A stretch of 64,000 bases of DNA from Glebionis coronaria (lineage: Eukaryota > Streptophyta > Magnoliopsida > Asterales > Asteraceae): assembly GCA_025667525.1 (NCBI GenBank), contig CM046882.1, forward strand, positions 525,166,618 through 525,230,617, in the 5' to 3' direction. The translations under genes and the position numbers were made by a program. The notes below the pieces were generated by a model that saw only the letters and a list, made by a program, of their open reading frames with translations, searched no databases and was not told where the DNA came from. This document shows positions 33,385 through 45,731 of this stretch, one piece after another. Position 1 is the stretch's first letter. The number at the start of each line of letters is the position of its first letter.

Positions 33385-35580
33385 TTACAAAAAATCGACT
33401 TGTTCTTCGAGATCCTTTACTTTTTCAGTATCTTTGCTTTGTCTATTTTTGAAATCTTGTTTTAATGTTTCAACCTCTTGTTTCTTCTCGTCAAGAATTT
33501 TAGCAGAATCGGTGGTGTTCATAGAAAGCCTCTGTTCAAGTTCATTAACTTTTGTTGTGGCAAGATACGTTTTTTGACGTTCATCACTTAATAAAACATT
33601 AAATTGACGTTTTTCTTTAGTTAACAAAGCAAGAGCTTCATTGTATTTATTTTCAAAATCGTCCTTTTTAACGTTGATGACACGACTTTTGTACCCCTCA
33701 AGCTCGTTGGTCTTTTGAAGAAGCTCAGCCCTATAACTATCAATAGTCTCACTAGATTTTATAAGAGCGGCTTTGCATTCTTCAAAGTTTTGAGTGAGCG
33801 CTGCGTTTGCCTTCTTTAATTGCTTTTGATTCTTTCTATTTTCATTGACATCTTTTTGTAAACTAGCAATTAAATTAGCAAGCGCGACACGCTCCTCGTC
33901 ATCATACTCATTTGCATGTTGATCATCCTCAAACTCATTATTGCACATGTCTGATGAATCGGGTGTGGTATTGCTATCAACCGTTTCCATCATACACGTG
34001 TCAGTAATTGTTGTTGGTAGATCACTATGCTCATGTGTATCACCAAACACATTATATTCAGCATCATCTTGTACCTTATCAATTAGCTCGGTATCAAAGA
34101 TAGGACCATTGTCATCTTCAGTGACGTTAAGGACCTCATGAATCTTTGCCATGTATGAATAATGTGCCTCGAGTTCTTGGTCGGAGAGTTCATCATCTGT
34201 GTCGTCAAGCATTTCTCCTTCCTCAACTGATAACTTGATTCCAGCTTCCATTTTCTTGCACAACAGCATCTTTTCCTTATGATAACCATAATCTTTAACC
34301 CTCTTTGGCTGTCTGCATTCCCTTGCCAAATGCCCAAAACCTCTGCAGTTAAAACACTGAATCCCACTTTGTTGCACAACTTGAGTACCAACAGTTTCCC
34401 TATTTCCAACAACAGTAGCCACCCTCTGATTATCATACTTGGGTTGTCGATCATACTTTGGAGGACTCTCAGCACGTCTTCGTGTGTCATACCTTGGAGG
34501 ACTCTGTGCATGGGTGTTCCTCGAGTTTGAAGATGTTCGAAGGTTGTTGTTGGTGGGTTTGTAGATTTTCTTATATTGCTTCATAACGAAAGCCATTTGT
34601 TGCTTGAATTCCCTATCCCTTTGAGCTACTTCTTCATCACTGTCCTCTTCGGATGATTGCTCAGGTATGGGTGATGGTGCTCTGGCAACTTCTTTGCCTC
34701 GGGATCGTGTTGGAGCATGTGACTTAGAGACAATGGATGATCGTGATGATGATGATTGAGTAGAGTAGGTCTTTGAAGTACGGGAGTGATAATCTGGGTA
34801 ATGTTGAGTGGTAGAGACCAAAGCAAGTGGATTGGAAATCTTTGCAACTCGTTTAGCTCGAAGTTCATTTGCCTCATTTTGAAATTGTTTCAAGATGTCA
34901 AAGAGCTTGTGATATGAAACTTCGTCTAACTTTTGTTGTTGTTTGACCAAGGTGACAAACCGTGTCCACTCTGGTTGAAGTTGCTGTAGAAATTGGACAT
35001 TGACTTGCATGGTGGAAACTTGCAAGTTGTTTCGGGTCATATCATTCATCATTTTGTAGAATCGGGAGTAATAAGAATCAATTGATTCCCCATCCTTTGA
35101 TGTAAACTTGCCAAAGTTCCAAAACATCTTAGTTTTCACATCTTGTTTGTTAAGTGATTCACCTTGTTGCAATCTTTCAATGGTCGTCCACATTTCTTGA
35201 GCAGTAGGACATGCGTCAACCGTAGAGTAAATCCCATCTCCAATGCCACTGAGAATTAAGTAGATTGCTTCCTTCTCTGCATCAAACCACGCACGGTTCT
35301 CTGGGGTGAGGTCGGTCCTCTTTTCATCACGTTCATATGCGGGTTGTGCGTCACTTGTGTCTGTGGCTGGTACTGCAGGAACTTGAATCCTTGAGAGTTT
35401 ATAGGGTCCTTCCAAAATACATTGCCTTAAAGCATCACCGTTAGGTTTTGTGTCAAGGTAACGTATAAAACGGGATTGCCATTGATCATATCGACCCGAC
35501 ACAAGCATTGGTGGTCTTTCTTTGTTACCTGCCACCATTATGTTGTTGTTCGTCACACGATATTCAGCAGTAGAATCCAT
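33385..35580 (-). pseudogene. gag: SIRE-1 gag
   Basis: I start it at the MDSTAEYR methionine (35580); a frame open further upstream (to 35739) reads leader sequence. The first third is the copia gag fold (SGRYDQWQSRFIRYLD, ... AQEMWTTIERLQQGE, ... DGESIDSYYSRFYKMMND). A CX2CX4HX4C zinc knuckle (CFNCRGFGHLAREC) lies near 34318-34360. The last 250 or so residues are coiled coil (NELEQRL, LKQDFKNRQ). It ends at TAA 33385-33387, but the frame continues open beyond, so the stop may be a mutation or a read-through stop dividing gag from the spacer. Confidence 0.88.
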
Positions 35581-36456
35581 CTCAATATTCTCTGAAATGA
35601 TGAATCGAATGTGGATCTTAAGTAGTTGTGTTGTGATTGTTTGATTGTTGAAATTCCGAAAATTGCGATTTTTTCTCAGCCCGACAATAAATTCCTCAGT
35701 CCAACAAAACGGTAGACCTAAAAAATTTGTAATCACCAAATTTTGAAATTGAGCTAGAAATGTCCTAAAACTAGTATGGAAAAAATTTGATTTTACTTGA
35801 TGGTGGCTAAATCTAAAAAATACTCAAACAAAATTTAGCTAAACATGTCATCGGAATGTCCATCGGAATGTGCCATCGGAATGCCCATCGGAATGATTCT
35901 TAGATCGGAATGTTCAGATCGCAATGTGTACCTATCGAAATCCCAAATCGGAATATTCAGATCGCAATGTGTACCTATCGAAATCCCAGATCGGAATATT
36001 CAGATCGCAATGAGGCTGTCACAATGTGGGCAGAGTAACGTTTCAAGATTGCCTTAAATCCGTCGCAATCCAGATCGCAATAACGATCGGAGTGTCCAGA
36101 TCGGAATAAGGGGCTATCGCAATACTGATCGCAAAGTAAAACCCTAGGGTTATTGCGATCGAAACCGTACTTACCTTTTCCGAAATTCAAGCTGTCGCAA
36201 TAAGGGACCTTGATTTTCCAACTTTTTAGGCAACGATTATAGCAACTTTTAGGCAACAAATTTAGCAACTTTTAGGCAACAAGATCGTGTTTTTAACCAA
36301 ACCAAAACAACCAAATCTCTACAACAAGATTAAAGAAGTTATACGATTAAGAAACACAATCAAAAAACAAGAAAAAACTTGAATTCGAGGAAGAATTATG
36401 GATCAAATCAAACGGGTCATATGAAAACACAACAGCCAATCACAAAACTACCCCAT
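35581..36456 (-). other. SIRE-1 5' leader
   Basis: About 880 nt between PBS and gag. The middle (35848-36200) is filled with copies of an 8-mer, described separately. The outer part (36200-36450) has an AACTTTTAGGCAAC block repeated three times (about 36217-36282). Confidence 0.75.
35848..36200 (-). repeat. Dense array of ATCGGAAT/ATCGCAAT motifs in SIRE-1 leader
   Basis: About twenty copies of ATCGNAAT or a one-base variant occur in 350 bp. Within it a 43-44 bp unit (CAGATCGCAATGTGTACC followed by a CTATCGAAATCCC block) is repeated twice in tandem from about 35915 to 36003, with a third partial copy. The palindromic TCGA-like core recurs on both strands. Confidence 0.8.
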
Positions 36457-36470
36457 GGCGATTGATACCA
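36457..36470 (-). other. Primer-binding site of SIRE-1, tRNA-iMet-like
   Basis: Sense TGGTATCAATCGCC starts 2 nt after the 5' LTR. The first eight bases match the iMet PBS; later bases diverge from TGGTATCAGAGC. Confidence 0.75.
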
Positions 36471-36472
36471 AT

Positions 36473-36868
36473 TGTTGTCCCTAATATGTGATGATTATAT
36501 AATACGAATTAAAGAATAAAGAAAGGAAGAAATGAGATGAATTGTAGAGAGAGAAACTAGAGAGAGAAAAGAGAGAGAAGTGTGTGAACTTGTGAAATAT
36601 TAGATTGAGAAAGAAAATGAACCACCAACCCTCCTAACATGCTAGGAGGGTAGTATATATAGTCCACCCACGTGCGGGCTTCTTAATGGACTATATGGTT
36701 TGGGCCGGGCTTTCCTTTTGGGCTTTAGTTACTTATTAATGAACTTTAGCCTAAAGTTAAGCCCGTGTAACACGACTAATATACTACCTATTACAACGTT
36801 CTAAAATACGATACATAATAAACATATGACCGAGCATTCTTGTTTGACTCAATATTTTGAGGCTAACA
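36473..36868 (-). repeat. 5' LTR of SIRE-1
   Basis: 396 bp with the TATA box at 36654-36661 and hairpin at 36628-36651. Right flank is TSD AGAAA (36869-36873). Confidence 0.95.
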
Positions 36869-36873
36869 AGAAA

Positions 36874-38724
36874 TCCAAATTAATCCAAACCAATCTAAGA
36901 CTAAGATTAATAAAACACACGTCCAAATACTCTCAATAAGCAGTAAAATAACTAAACCAGTAAGCAGGTTCGAACAATCTAAATCCTAACAAATAAAATC
37001 TATTATTAAACAGATAAACAATTATCTATAATCAAATGGAACTTAAGCAGTTAAATTAAACAAATAACCTAAGCAGATCTAAAACACCTCAAACTAAGCA
37101 GATTACCAATAAACTAAATAAACATTAACATTAAATTTAAAAGAAGATCAAAACTTTTTGATGATCCGTTGGGAAGAAGACAAGCGCTGAGCCGTCTTAT
37201 GAACCGAAAACAAACGAACCACAAACACCACCGATAATCATCAACAAACTTAATCTCCTTCGTCTCGAACAGTAACACATAAGCAACGAACATTAACCTC
37301 TTTTTATATTTCCCAGTGGGGGAAATATATATTACACTTCTCTTTATATTTTATATTCTTTTTTTTTTAATAATAAGAATAATGATAAACAAGAACAGTG
37401 ACATAAACAAGATTCAAAGATCGAATTAAAATTGACTGAAAATGTAAATCGAGACAAGAATTAAACTAAATTTAATTTTTCATTAATAAATAAAGAAATT
37501 ACAAATACTGGAAAAAGAAATTACAAGATTAAATCTAAACCCTATTTTTCTGAAAATTAAAAAAAATATAAAGAAAGCACACTGATTACATGATATGAAG
37601 GGGTTTTTATAGAGGAACCCCAAGAAACCCTAATTCTTGGCTTCATTTGTAAGCATCCAAATCCCACCGTCCAATCATTCTTTCTTCTTCTCTCTCTTGA
37701 TCATGCGGCTAAAAATCATCCTTGTAGCCACGGATTTCCCTCGTGGCACTTTGATGTGTTTGTTGTGCTTCTTGATAGGTGATGTGGACTTCTATGATTG
37801 GAGAGTTTGGTGGTGGAGAGGTGGCATAGCCAATCAAATCTTGCCATGTTGGATTGATGGGTGAGTGGATGATGCGATTTTCTTGGGGGTTTTATTAGTT
37901 TGGGTGTTAATTACCCATTGAGGGTAAAACCCTCAAATTTGGGTGAGGTAATTGGTGCCAGTAAGAAATTAGGGTTTGTGAGGGAAGGGTGCGATTTTTA
38001 GGGGAAGGAGAAAGTGAGCAGTAAACGTGTGTGTATTGTTTGTAACGAAACAATAATAGGGAAAGGTAAAATATTTATTTAAAGTGTGTATGGGGAAAGT
38101 AAGGAGACATGTGGGAAGTAAATAATGTGTAAGGGTAATAGCGTGTGTGAGTTGACCATGAAGGGTTGACCGACATTTTGATAAATATTGCGAAAAAAAA
38201 TCATACGTTTTATCTCATGGGCTTAAAACCTAATTCACCCTTTATTCATTTTTGCTTTTGAAATGGGCTTGGCCCAAATGTATATTACTTCATCCGTTAA
38301 ACAACATTGGGCCATTTGGGCTTCATCAAATTACTTGATTTAGCTATTGGGCTTTTAAGCCCAATAGATCTATTGTGGGACCCACTTGGCTCGATTATCT
38401 CCAAAAATATTAAATCCGCTAAGAGCGAGCTTGACTTCGGCTTTTTTATTCATTTCCTTCAAACTCGTGTCGGTTTAACCGGTTTTCGTGATCATCGGCA
38501 TACTTTTGATCTTTTGACTTTTGTCTCGACTCTTTCTTGACTTTTCTTCGATATTTGACCGTGAAATCCTGTGTTTTCTCTCCTTTGGATCATTTGTACC
38601 TATTTAACACACAAAACACAAAACCACGTGTAATTCCGACATTTACGATATTAAACACATGATTAGATCTTGTTTTTACTTGATTTTAGTGGCAAAAGGA
38701 TAAGTGTTTACACACGTATTAACA
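36874..38724 (-). mobile_element. Athila-2 5' LTR, outer part
   Basis: This continues the LTR interrupted at 24838. On the minus strand it begins TGTTAATACGTGTG at 38724, resembling the Athila-1 LTR start TGATAAGTGTG. A CTATAAAAA box at 37604-37612 is the likely TATA element. Short frames within (for example 37637-37864 and 38307-38540) show no family motifs. The expected 5-bp TSD beside it is GGAAC (38725-38729), with its partner outside the window. Confidence 0.8.
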
Positions 38725-40968
38725 GGAACGTGGGGAAAATCTTGCACAAGTACTAAAAGTACTCAAGGAGGAGCAGCTCTATGCTAAGTTCTCCAAATGT
38801 GAATTTTGGATTCCTAGAGTGCAATTCCTTGGTCATGTCATCGATTGTGACGGTATTCACGTGGATCCAGCAAAGGTCGAATCTGTCAAGGATTGGGTAT
38901 CTCCTAAATCACCGACGGAGATCCGCCAACTTCTAGGCCTTGCCGGATACTACCGTAGATTCATTGAAGATTTTTCCAAAATAGCCAAACCGATGACCAA
39001 ACTCACACAGAAGGGAATAAAGTTCGATTGGGGAGAAAAGGAAGAATCAGCTTTCCAGCTGATCAAGCAAAAGTTATGCAGTGCACCCATACTGGCCTTG
39101 CCTGAAGGCAACGATGATTTCGTGGTATACTGTGATGCCTCACACAAGGGCTTAGGTGCAGTATTGATGCAGAGAATGAAAGTGATTGCCTACGCTTCAA
39201 GACAATTGAAGAAGCATGAGAAGAATTACACCACTCACGATCTAGAACTTGGATCCGTAGTTTTTGCTCTAAAAATCTGGAGACATTACCTATACGGAAC
39301 AAAGTAAACAGTGCATACTGACCATAAAAGTTTGCAACACATATTGGATCAGAAGGAGTTGAACATGAGACAACGCCGTTGGATTGAGTTACTGAGTGAC
39401 TACGACTGCGAGATCAAATACCACCCGGGTAAAGCAAATGTGGTACTTGATGATTTAAGTCGTAAGGAAACGGACCCTCCTATGAGAGTTCGGGCATTGG
39501 TTATGACAATCAGTTTGGATCTACCCAAACAGATTTTGGAAGCTCAGACTCAAGCCCAATTTCCTGAAAACCTTGTGAAGGAAGATGTCGGGGGAATGCT
39601 CAGAACCGATCTTATCAAGGAGAAGTTAGAACCTAGAGCAGACGGAACCCTATGCCTTCACGGACGAAGTTGGTTACCTTGTTATGGAGATTTGAGGAAC
39701 GTGATCATGCACGAATCTCATAAGTCTAAATATTCTATACATCCCAGATCTGAAAAGATGTATCAGGATATGAAGAAGTTATATTGGTGGCCGAATATGA
39801 AAGCCAACATTGCCACCTACGTTCAGAAATGTTTGACATGTGCTCGTGTCAAAACTGAACACCAGAGACCATCGGGTTTACTTGTACAACCAAAGATACC
39901 GGAATGGAAGTGGGAAAACATCACTATGGACTTTGTTACCAAACTCCCAAATTCGTCTCACGGTTACGATACTATCTGGGTAATCGTCGATCGACTCACC
40001 AAGTCCGCTCATTTCCTGCCAATTAGGGAGAACGATTCCCTTGCCAAACTAGCAAAGACGTATCTGAAGGAGATTGTGACCAAACATGGAATACTAGTGT
40101 CGATAATCTATGATCGAGATGGTAGGTTCACGTCAAACTTTTGGAGGGCTTTCCAACGAGCCTTAGGTACTAATTTGGATATGAGCACTGCTTATCATCC
40201 GCAGACTGATGGTCAAAGTGAACGAACCATCCAGACTCTAGAAGACATGCTACGAGCATGTGTGATTGATTTTGGAAATGGATGGGTTGACCATATTCCT
40301 TTAGTGGAATTCTCCTACAACAACAGTTATCATGCCAGTATTAAGGCTGCCCCTTTTGAAGCACTGTACGGTCGCAAATGTCGTTCGCCTGTGTGCTGGG
40401 CAGAAGTAGGTGAATTTCAGCTCACTGGACCAGAGTTAATCCAGGAGACTACTGACAAGATCATCCTCATCAAGCAGAGAATTCAAGCTGCTCGCGATCG
40501 ACAAAAGAGCTACGCGGACCTGAAACGCAAACCTATGCAATTCGAAGTAGGTGACCGTGTCATGCTCAAGGTATCACCTTGGAAGGGTGTTGTACGTTTT
40601 GGCAAACGTGGAAAACTGAATCCACATTATGTCGGCCCTTTCAAAGTAATAGCTAGGATCGGGGAAGTAGCTTATCGTTTGGAGTTGCCCCAGCAACTGA
40701 GCCGGGTACACTCTACCTTTCATGTTTCTAACCTAAAGAAGTGCTATGCTGAAGAATCATTGGCTATGCCATTGGAGGGAGTTCAATTTGACGACAAACT
40801 CCAGTTCGTAGAAGAACCAGTGGAAATCATGGAGAGGACAGTTAAGAAGTTGAAACGCAGTCGCATCTCGTTGGTCAAAGTACGTTGGAACTCTTGGAGA
40901 GGCCCTGAGTTCACTTGGGAACGAGAAGACTCGTTCAAGACCAAGTACCCACACTTGTTCACTTGACC
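38725..40968 (+). pseudogene. pol: Tekay-2 pol: RT end, RNase H, integrase and chromodomain
   Basis: The frame is open from the Athila-2 junction and reads the end of reverse transcriptase ([11 protein letters not shown]), connection ([19 protein letters not shown]) and RNase H ([15 protein letters not shown]). A single TAA (39305-39307) falls in RNase H where relatives carry an ordinary codon, and the same phase then continues for 551 codons. Integrase follows with an HHCC finger ([18 protein letters not shown] ... CLTCARVK) and DDE residues in [14 protein letters not shown] and GQSERT. A C-terminal chromodomain (about 40850-40960; [17 protein letters not shown]) identifies a chromovirus, probably Tekay/Del. 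The start of pol and all of gag lie left of the window. Confidence 0.9.
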
Positions 40969-41005
40969 AATAGCTTCATCTTAAGCTTTGAGGACAAAGC
41001 TAAAA

Positions 41006-41019
41006 TAACGAGATGGTGA
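41006..41019 (+). other. Polypurine-like tract of Tekay-2
   Basis: AACGAGATGGTGA precedes the LTR start TGTAAAACC. A GAGGACAAAGCTAAA motif upstream corresponds to the CGAGGACGAATT motif of Tekay-1. Confidence 0.65.
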
Positions 41020-44000
41020 TGTAAAACCTCTGATTTTACCTTATTGACTTTGTCAACTGTAGTACTATTTATATTTGGAATTTATATAATTTCACCTTTA
41101 TATGACTTATTAATTATCATATACCGATTGTCATACTACCTTTCATATTTAATTTACATTTATATGAACCTTTAGTCATTTATTGACTACTCTAGCAACT
41201 GACTGGACACTTGATTGAATAATGAAATTCATCACCTTAGTACATATTTTGAGATAAACTGTAATCTTACTTAATTTATTTATTAAGTACTTGAATTATT
41301 TTTATATGTACATATTTACATATATTACCTAAAAGGAATAAATACCTAAACACTTTAAAAACAATGTATATTATTTTACATTGTCACTTATTTACTTTAT
41401 TTAAGTAAAACAATTCTAGTGAGGTATTTAATATACACTTTCACTAAGTTACCTAAAAGCTTCAACAAAAATACCTACAACACAACAAATACCTATAATA
41501 ATATACAAGGACTATTATTATCATACAACACTTGGCAAAAATTTATCAAAACCCTTTCCCATGCATATATAAGACGTGTGGGTGTATGCATGCATGCACT
41601 ACCATCATTTTCTATCTAACCTACAAGTAATCATGTTTACTCCACTAAAACACTAACCTAACCATACTTTTACTTACACAAAGCATGCTTATACACTTAC
41701 ACACTCCAAACCCTCATGCATTCTACTATGCCATGTAAGGTTTTGTCCCCCATTGACTTATGAAACACACGGCTACAAACCAAATTGGGAAGGAAAATGA
41801 GTTTGCTAGTTTTGAACATGTGGGAAATCACAAGCATATCCCAACTAGAAATGACATATCTTAGGAAGATACTTGAGTACAAGGTACTTTGATTCACTTT
41901 GGATCTCTCTCTCTCTCTCTCTCTCTTTGATATTAGCCGAGACAAACACACACAACACACAACACATTCCATTTGCAAACTCACATCACCTATCTCTCTC
42001 TCTCTCTCAAACTCACGGCTAAACACCACCTTTCCACCATTTTTGAACTTCCAAGTTTAACTAATACTCCTATACTATGTCTTCTACTATCTAAAGGTTA
42101 ATCCTAAGCTCATCCTACAAGAAACCTTGATCGTTGAAGCAAGAACAAGAACCCTAGAAGCTTTGTGAAGCCCACGGCTTGTTTTGATCTCCTAGACCTC
42201 CATTGTTGAAAGCTTGTCACTTTTTTCTACTCATCCTCATATCATTCCTAAACCTATCTAAACAAGTAAGTCCAAGTTAAAATCTATCTTTTCTAATACT
42301 TTACTTTCATACATATTAATGTGTACATGGTTATTCTTAGTAAAGTTAACATTTAAACAAGCATTGAAACCCTAAAAACCTAATGAAACTCACGGCTTGA
42401 TTTTTATTATAACATAAAAGGATGTAAAAACTTGTCAACCTTGAAGAACACATCAACATGATCTTGTTTAACTTGAAAAACCATGAAAACCTAACCATGC
42501 ATGTATTTTGGACGTGAGCTATAAGCTCATAATATTATTTTGGGTAATCTTGTAATGTTTAGATATAACTAAAAACATTAGATTTATGTTTTTAGGTGCC
42601 CTAAAATGTTAAGATCACTATCATGCCTCATAAGATTAGTTTAAGCTCACTATAATACTTTGCCTAGATAAATAATCATTGTCATTAAATAAATGTTTTT
42701 ATAAAACTTTTAGTGTCAAAAATATGATTTTATAAAGTTTCATGTTGAAAATATAAATCTATAATTTTTTTGGATTAAAATATAAATCTATAATTGTTTT
42801 GGATAAAATAATAGATCTACTAAATTTTTGGATTAAATATAACAAGTATAAACTTTTGGGTTGGATTTATAAATTTATAAAGTAAAAGGAATCTAAATAA
42901 ATAAGTGTGGAAACTTATATTTCAAAAACATAAACTTTTGGATCACTTTTCATTATTGCCGAGAGTATAAGGGTGTGTTTTGAACATATCCAAAACTTAA
43001 TAGTGTTAAAAATGACTAAAAAGAGATTAATATAATATTAGGGTAAGTTGTGTAAACTTTAGAAAACCTAGGGATTATTTTGGACACTAGCCGAGACCTA
43101 ATATAAACATTAGGGACCTAATATGCTAAGATACTAAACTTAGTTAAGCCCTAAAGTACCCCTAGGGACTAAACTTGTCATTTGCCGAAACATATACAAG
43201 CCCTAGGGGGCAATAATGTAACTTGTATTAGACTTAATTATAAATCGCAAGTTAGAGGACTAAAACTGCCAATATGTGAAACTTAACTAAGCCCTAATTT
43301 GAGCCGTATACCTTAGGGACTGTTTTTGCCAATTATGGAAACTTAAAGAAACCCTAGTTACACGTGTAACTAGGGAGGGACCAAAACTGTAATTACTTGA
43401 AAGATTTAGAAACCCTAGGGGTATAAAAGTAATTTAACCACGGGTATTTATTTAATTAAAAGGACTAAAACGTATTTTATACAAAGTATTACGAACCTTA
43501 AAATCCTATATATTTAAACCGTTATTTAAACGTAAAACTTTAATAAACGTAACAATTGTTATTTTTCCAAACTTATAATTTAATAAATATAAACTTTACG
43601 TAAACATGGATTTTAAATAAAATGTTATACATTTATAAACCTTATTTATATATTAAATATAAACTAAAAACGATGAACTTATAAAATAAATATATTAATT
43701 ATATTTATTTCCTATCACTTTAAATGTATATAAAACTATCCTATATAAATATTTAAAGTGTTTTATAAACAACGTAAGTACAAAATATTAATTAAATGAA
43801 TTAATTAATTAAACCTTATTATTTATTTTATACCTAAAATAAATACTATTAGAACTTGTACAACGATGAACAAAATACAAGTATTGTAATAAAATGCTTA
43901 AAACCAGTTTAAGCATGTACAGATTTATTCTGGAACTTTTAAGAATTATGTTATGCATTTACTGAGACCTTATAATTATTTAGGGCGTTGATTGTATCGT

Positions 44001-44823
44001 GAGAATCCTTATCAGATTTATCCACTGACTTATTGTTGTACTACTGAGGTGAGTTCATGACCCCACTTTATATATTGACAAACTTTTAAACCTTTTAATG
44101 GGGAAGAAAACATGCAACATATTTGATTTTATGGACATGTATTGAACTGTGAAACTTTTGATTACATTGCCTATTGTAGATGAACCCGCATGACCCGTGC
44201 ATCCGAAACTGTTAGAATTATTGAATTACCTGAATGTTATAAATAGATCTATTTGGGATTGACCGTCCCCATCTGGGTGAGTCATGCTCACTGTGCCTAG
44301 GCCAGGACAACAGATGTTTCACATGTCAGCACTTATTTTTGTTATGGGTGCCTTGATAAAGATAAGGCGAAGGGTCCTTATTTGTTAAGGACTTAACTGT
44401 CAAGTTTCAGTTTCGGGCAATATGGAAATGTAATTACTTTTAAGTATTGATGCTTTGTGCATTACTACTTCAGGGAATATTCAATGTCCAAACTTATTTT
44501 AATTAAACCTGTGAATTCATCAACTTTATGTTGACTCTCTAAGCATCTTTTCTCAGGAAACTGAAGCAGGTATTGGTGTGCATGGAGTCAAGCATCATGA
44601 TAGGCTGCATTTATAGAGCTCATCTGGGGTTTTATAAATTGAGAATAATTCAAACTTTCAAACAATGTTAAAGACTACTGTAATACTATTTGCACTTTCA
44701 GTCATGTAATAAATGTAAAGATAATCTTTTATCTGTTGCTCTACATTCTGTTTGTTGTTGATCCACCTACGTGACACCCAAATATTATTTCCGTTGCGTT
44801 TGACTCAATTTGGGGGTGTCACA
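41020..44823 (+). mobile_element. 3' LTR of Tekay-2, 3804 bp
   Basis: It starts TGTAAAACCTCTG right after pol and ends GGGGGTGTCACA, paralleling the ends of Tekay-1 (TGTAAAACCC ... TGTTACA). At 44824 the sequence becomes LINE ORF2. It contains CT microsatellites at about 41904-41926 and 41994-42008 and a TATATAAG box at 41566-41573. No gene is present; 42040-44560 is AT-rich LTR sequence. The other LTR is outside the window. Confidence 0.85.
41904..42008 (+). repeat. CT microsatellites in Tekay-2 LTR
   Basis: Two CT runs, one of about 11 units and one of about 7, flank a CA-rich stretch. Confidence 0.85.
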
Positions 44824-45563
44824 TTTGTGTCGTCCTGCCAGAGGTGGGAGTGAAGAGAAACAGCTCATTCAGCTCTAGAATTTGGTGGGTTTGTCTGTTT
44901 TGTCCTCGATTGAAGACATATGGATTTGGACTTTAAGCGGAGATGGGATGTTTCGTGTTAAAGATGTTAGAAATTTGTTGGATGAGATCTTTCTGCCTAA
45001 AGATCATAGGGCTACTAGGTGGAGCAAGTTTATCCCGCTTAAAGTTAATGTAATTATTTGGAAGTTGAGCATTAATCAGTTGCCTACTCGCATGAATCTG
45101 CTCCAATGGGATGTTAATATTCCTGACTCTTCTTGCCCGATTTGTAAGGATTCCCCTGAGGAAGCTTCACACTTTTTTTTTATTTGTGATATGGTTGCTG
45201 ATATTTTCCGTTGGTTTGTCGTTGGTGGGGTCTAAACTGAACTTATATTTCTTCTTATGAGGAATATCTCGTGTGGTTCAAATATATTCGGCTTGGTTCG
45301 AAAACTAAGCTCATGTTAGTGTGTTCTATATTGCTTGGTGGAGTATTTGGCGCTTCAGAAATTATCTCTTTTTTGCGGATAAAATTCCTCGGAAGGATGT
45401 TATTTTTGATGACATTGTTTCTAGTGCTTATTCTTGGTGTCATGCTAGATGTAGTAGCTTGTTTAGTCGGGATAGTTGGCTACAACACCCTTACTTAATT
45501 TCTTTGTAATTTTCTAGCTCTTTGCTAGTTTCTTTTTTAATAAAGTTGTCGTTCAAAAAAAAA
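44824..45563 (+). pseudogene. LINE ORF2 3' end with zinc-binding domain and poly-A tail
   Basis: The frame at 44825-45235 encodes the reverse-transcriptase zinc-binding region of plant non-LTR elements: a GDGMFRVKDVRNLL block, then WSKFIPLKVNVIIWKL, then CPICKDSPEEASHFFFIC. It is broken by TAG at 44876-44878 and ends at 45233-45235. A shifted frame (about 45321-45509) carries the usual C-terminus (WWSIWRFRN ... SWLQHPYLISL), so a frameshift lies between about 45235 and 45320. An AATAAA (45539-45544) and nine A residues (45555-45563) mark the 3' end. Tekay-2 interrupts ORF2 exactly at 44823/44824. Confidence 0.85.
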
Positions 45564-45726
45564 CTTTCAAATTGTGTTTTACCAAACTAATACTATCTTT
45601 TATTTTATTCTTTCATTCATACTAAAATATCTACTGAAACTCCTTTATGTTTTTATAAAATTGAAACTGATTTTACAATAGTTAGACGTCTTTTATTAAA
45701 AAAGAATCTTATCACATACAAATATT
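45564..45726. other. Short AT-rich spacer
   Basis: Between the LINE tail and the Copia-2 TSD I see nothing recognisable. Confidence 0.6.
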
Positions 45727-45731
45727 TACCC

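Larger units (their letters stand above)
24839..36868 (-). mobile_element. SIRE-1: complete SIRE-like Ty1/copia element, 12,030 bp
   Basis: Two 396-bp LTRs (24839-25234 and 36473-36868), both TGTTGTCCC...GGCTAACA on the + strand, are flanked by identical 5-bp duplications AGAAA (24834-24838 and 36869-36873). In the sense direction the order is 5' LTR, PBS, leader, gag, coiled-coil region, protease-integrase-RT-RNase H, long 3' tail, PPT, 3' LTR; integrase before RT defines Ty1/copia. I counted five LTR differences, about 1.3%. The long gag with extra coiled-coil coding and the 12-kb length suggest the SIRE/Maximus group, although 396-bp LTRs are short for it. One stop codon and two frameshifts make it non-autonomous now. 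Confidence 0.93.
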
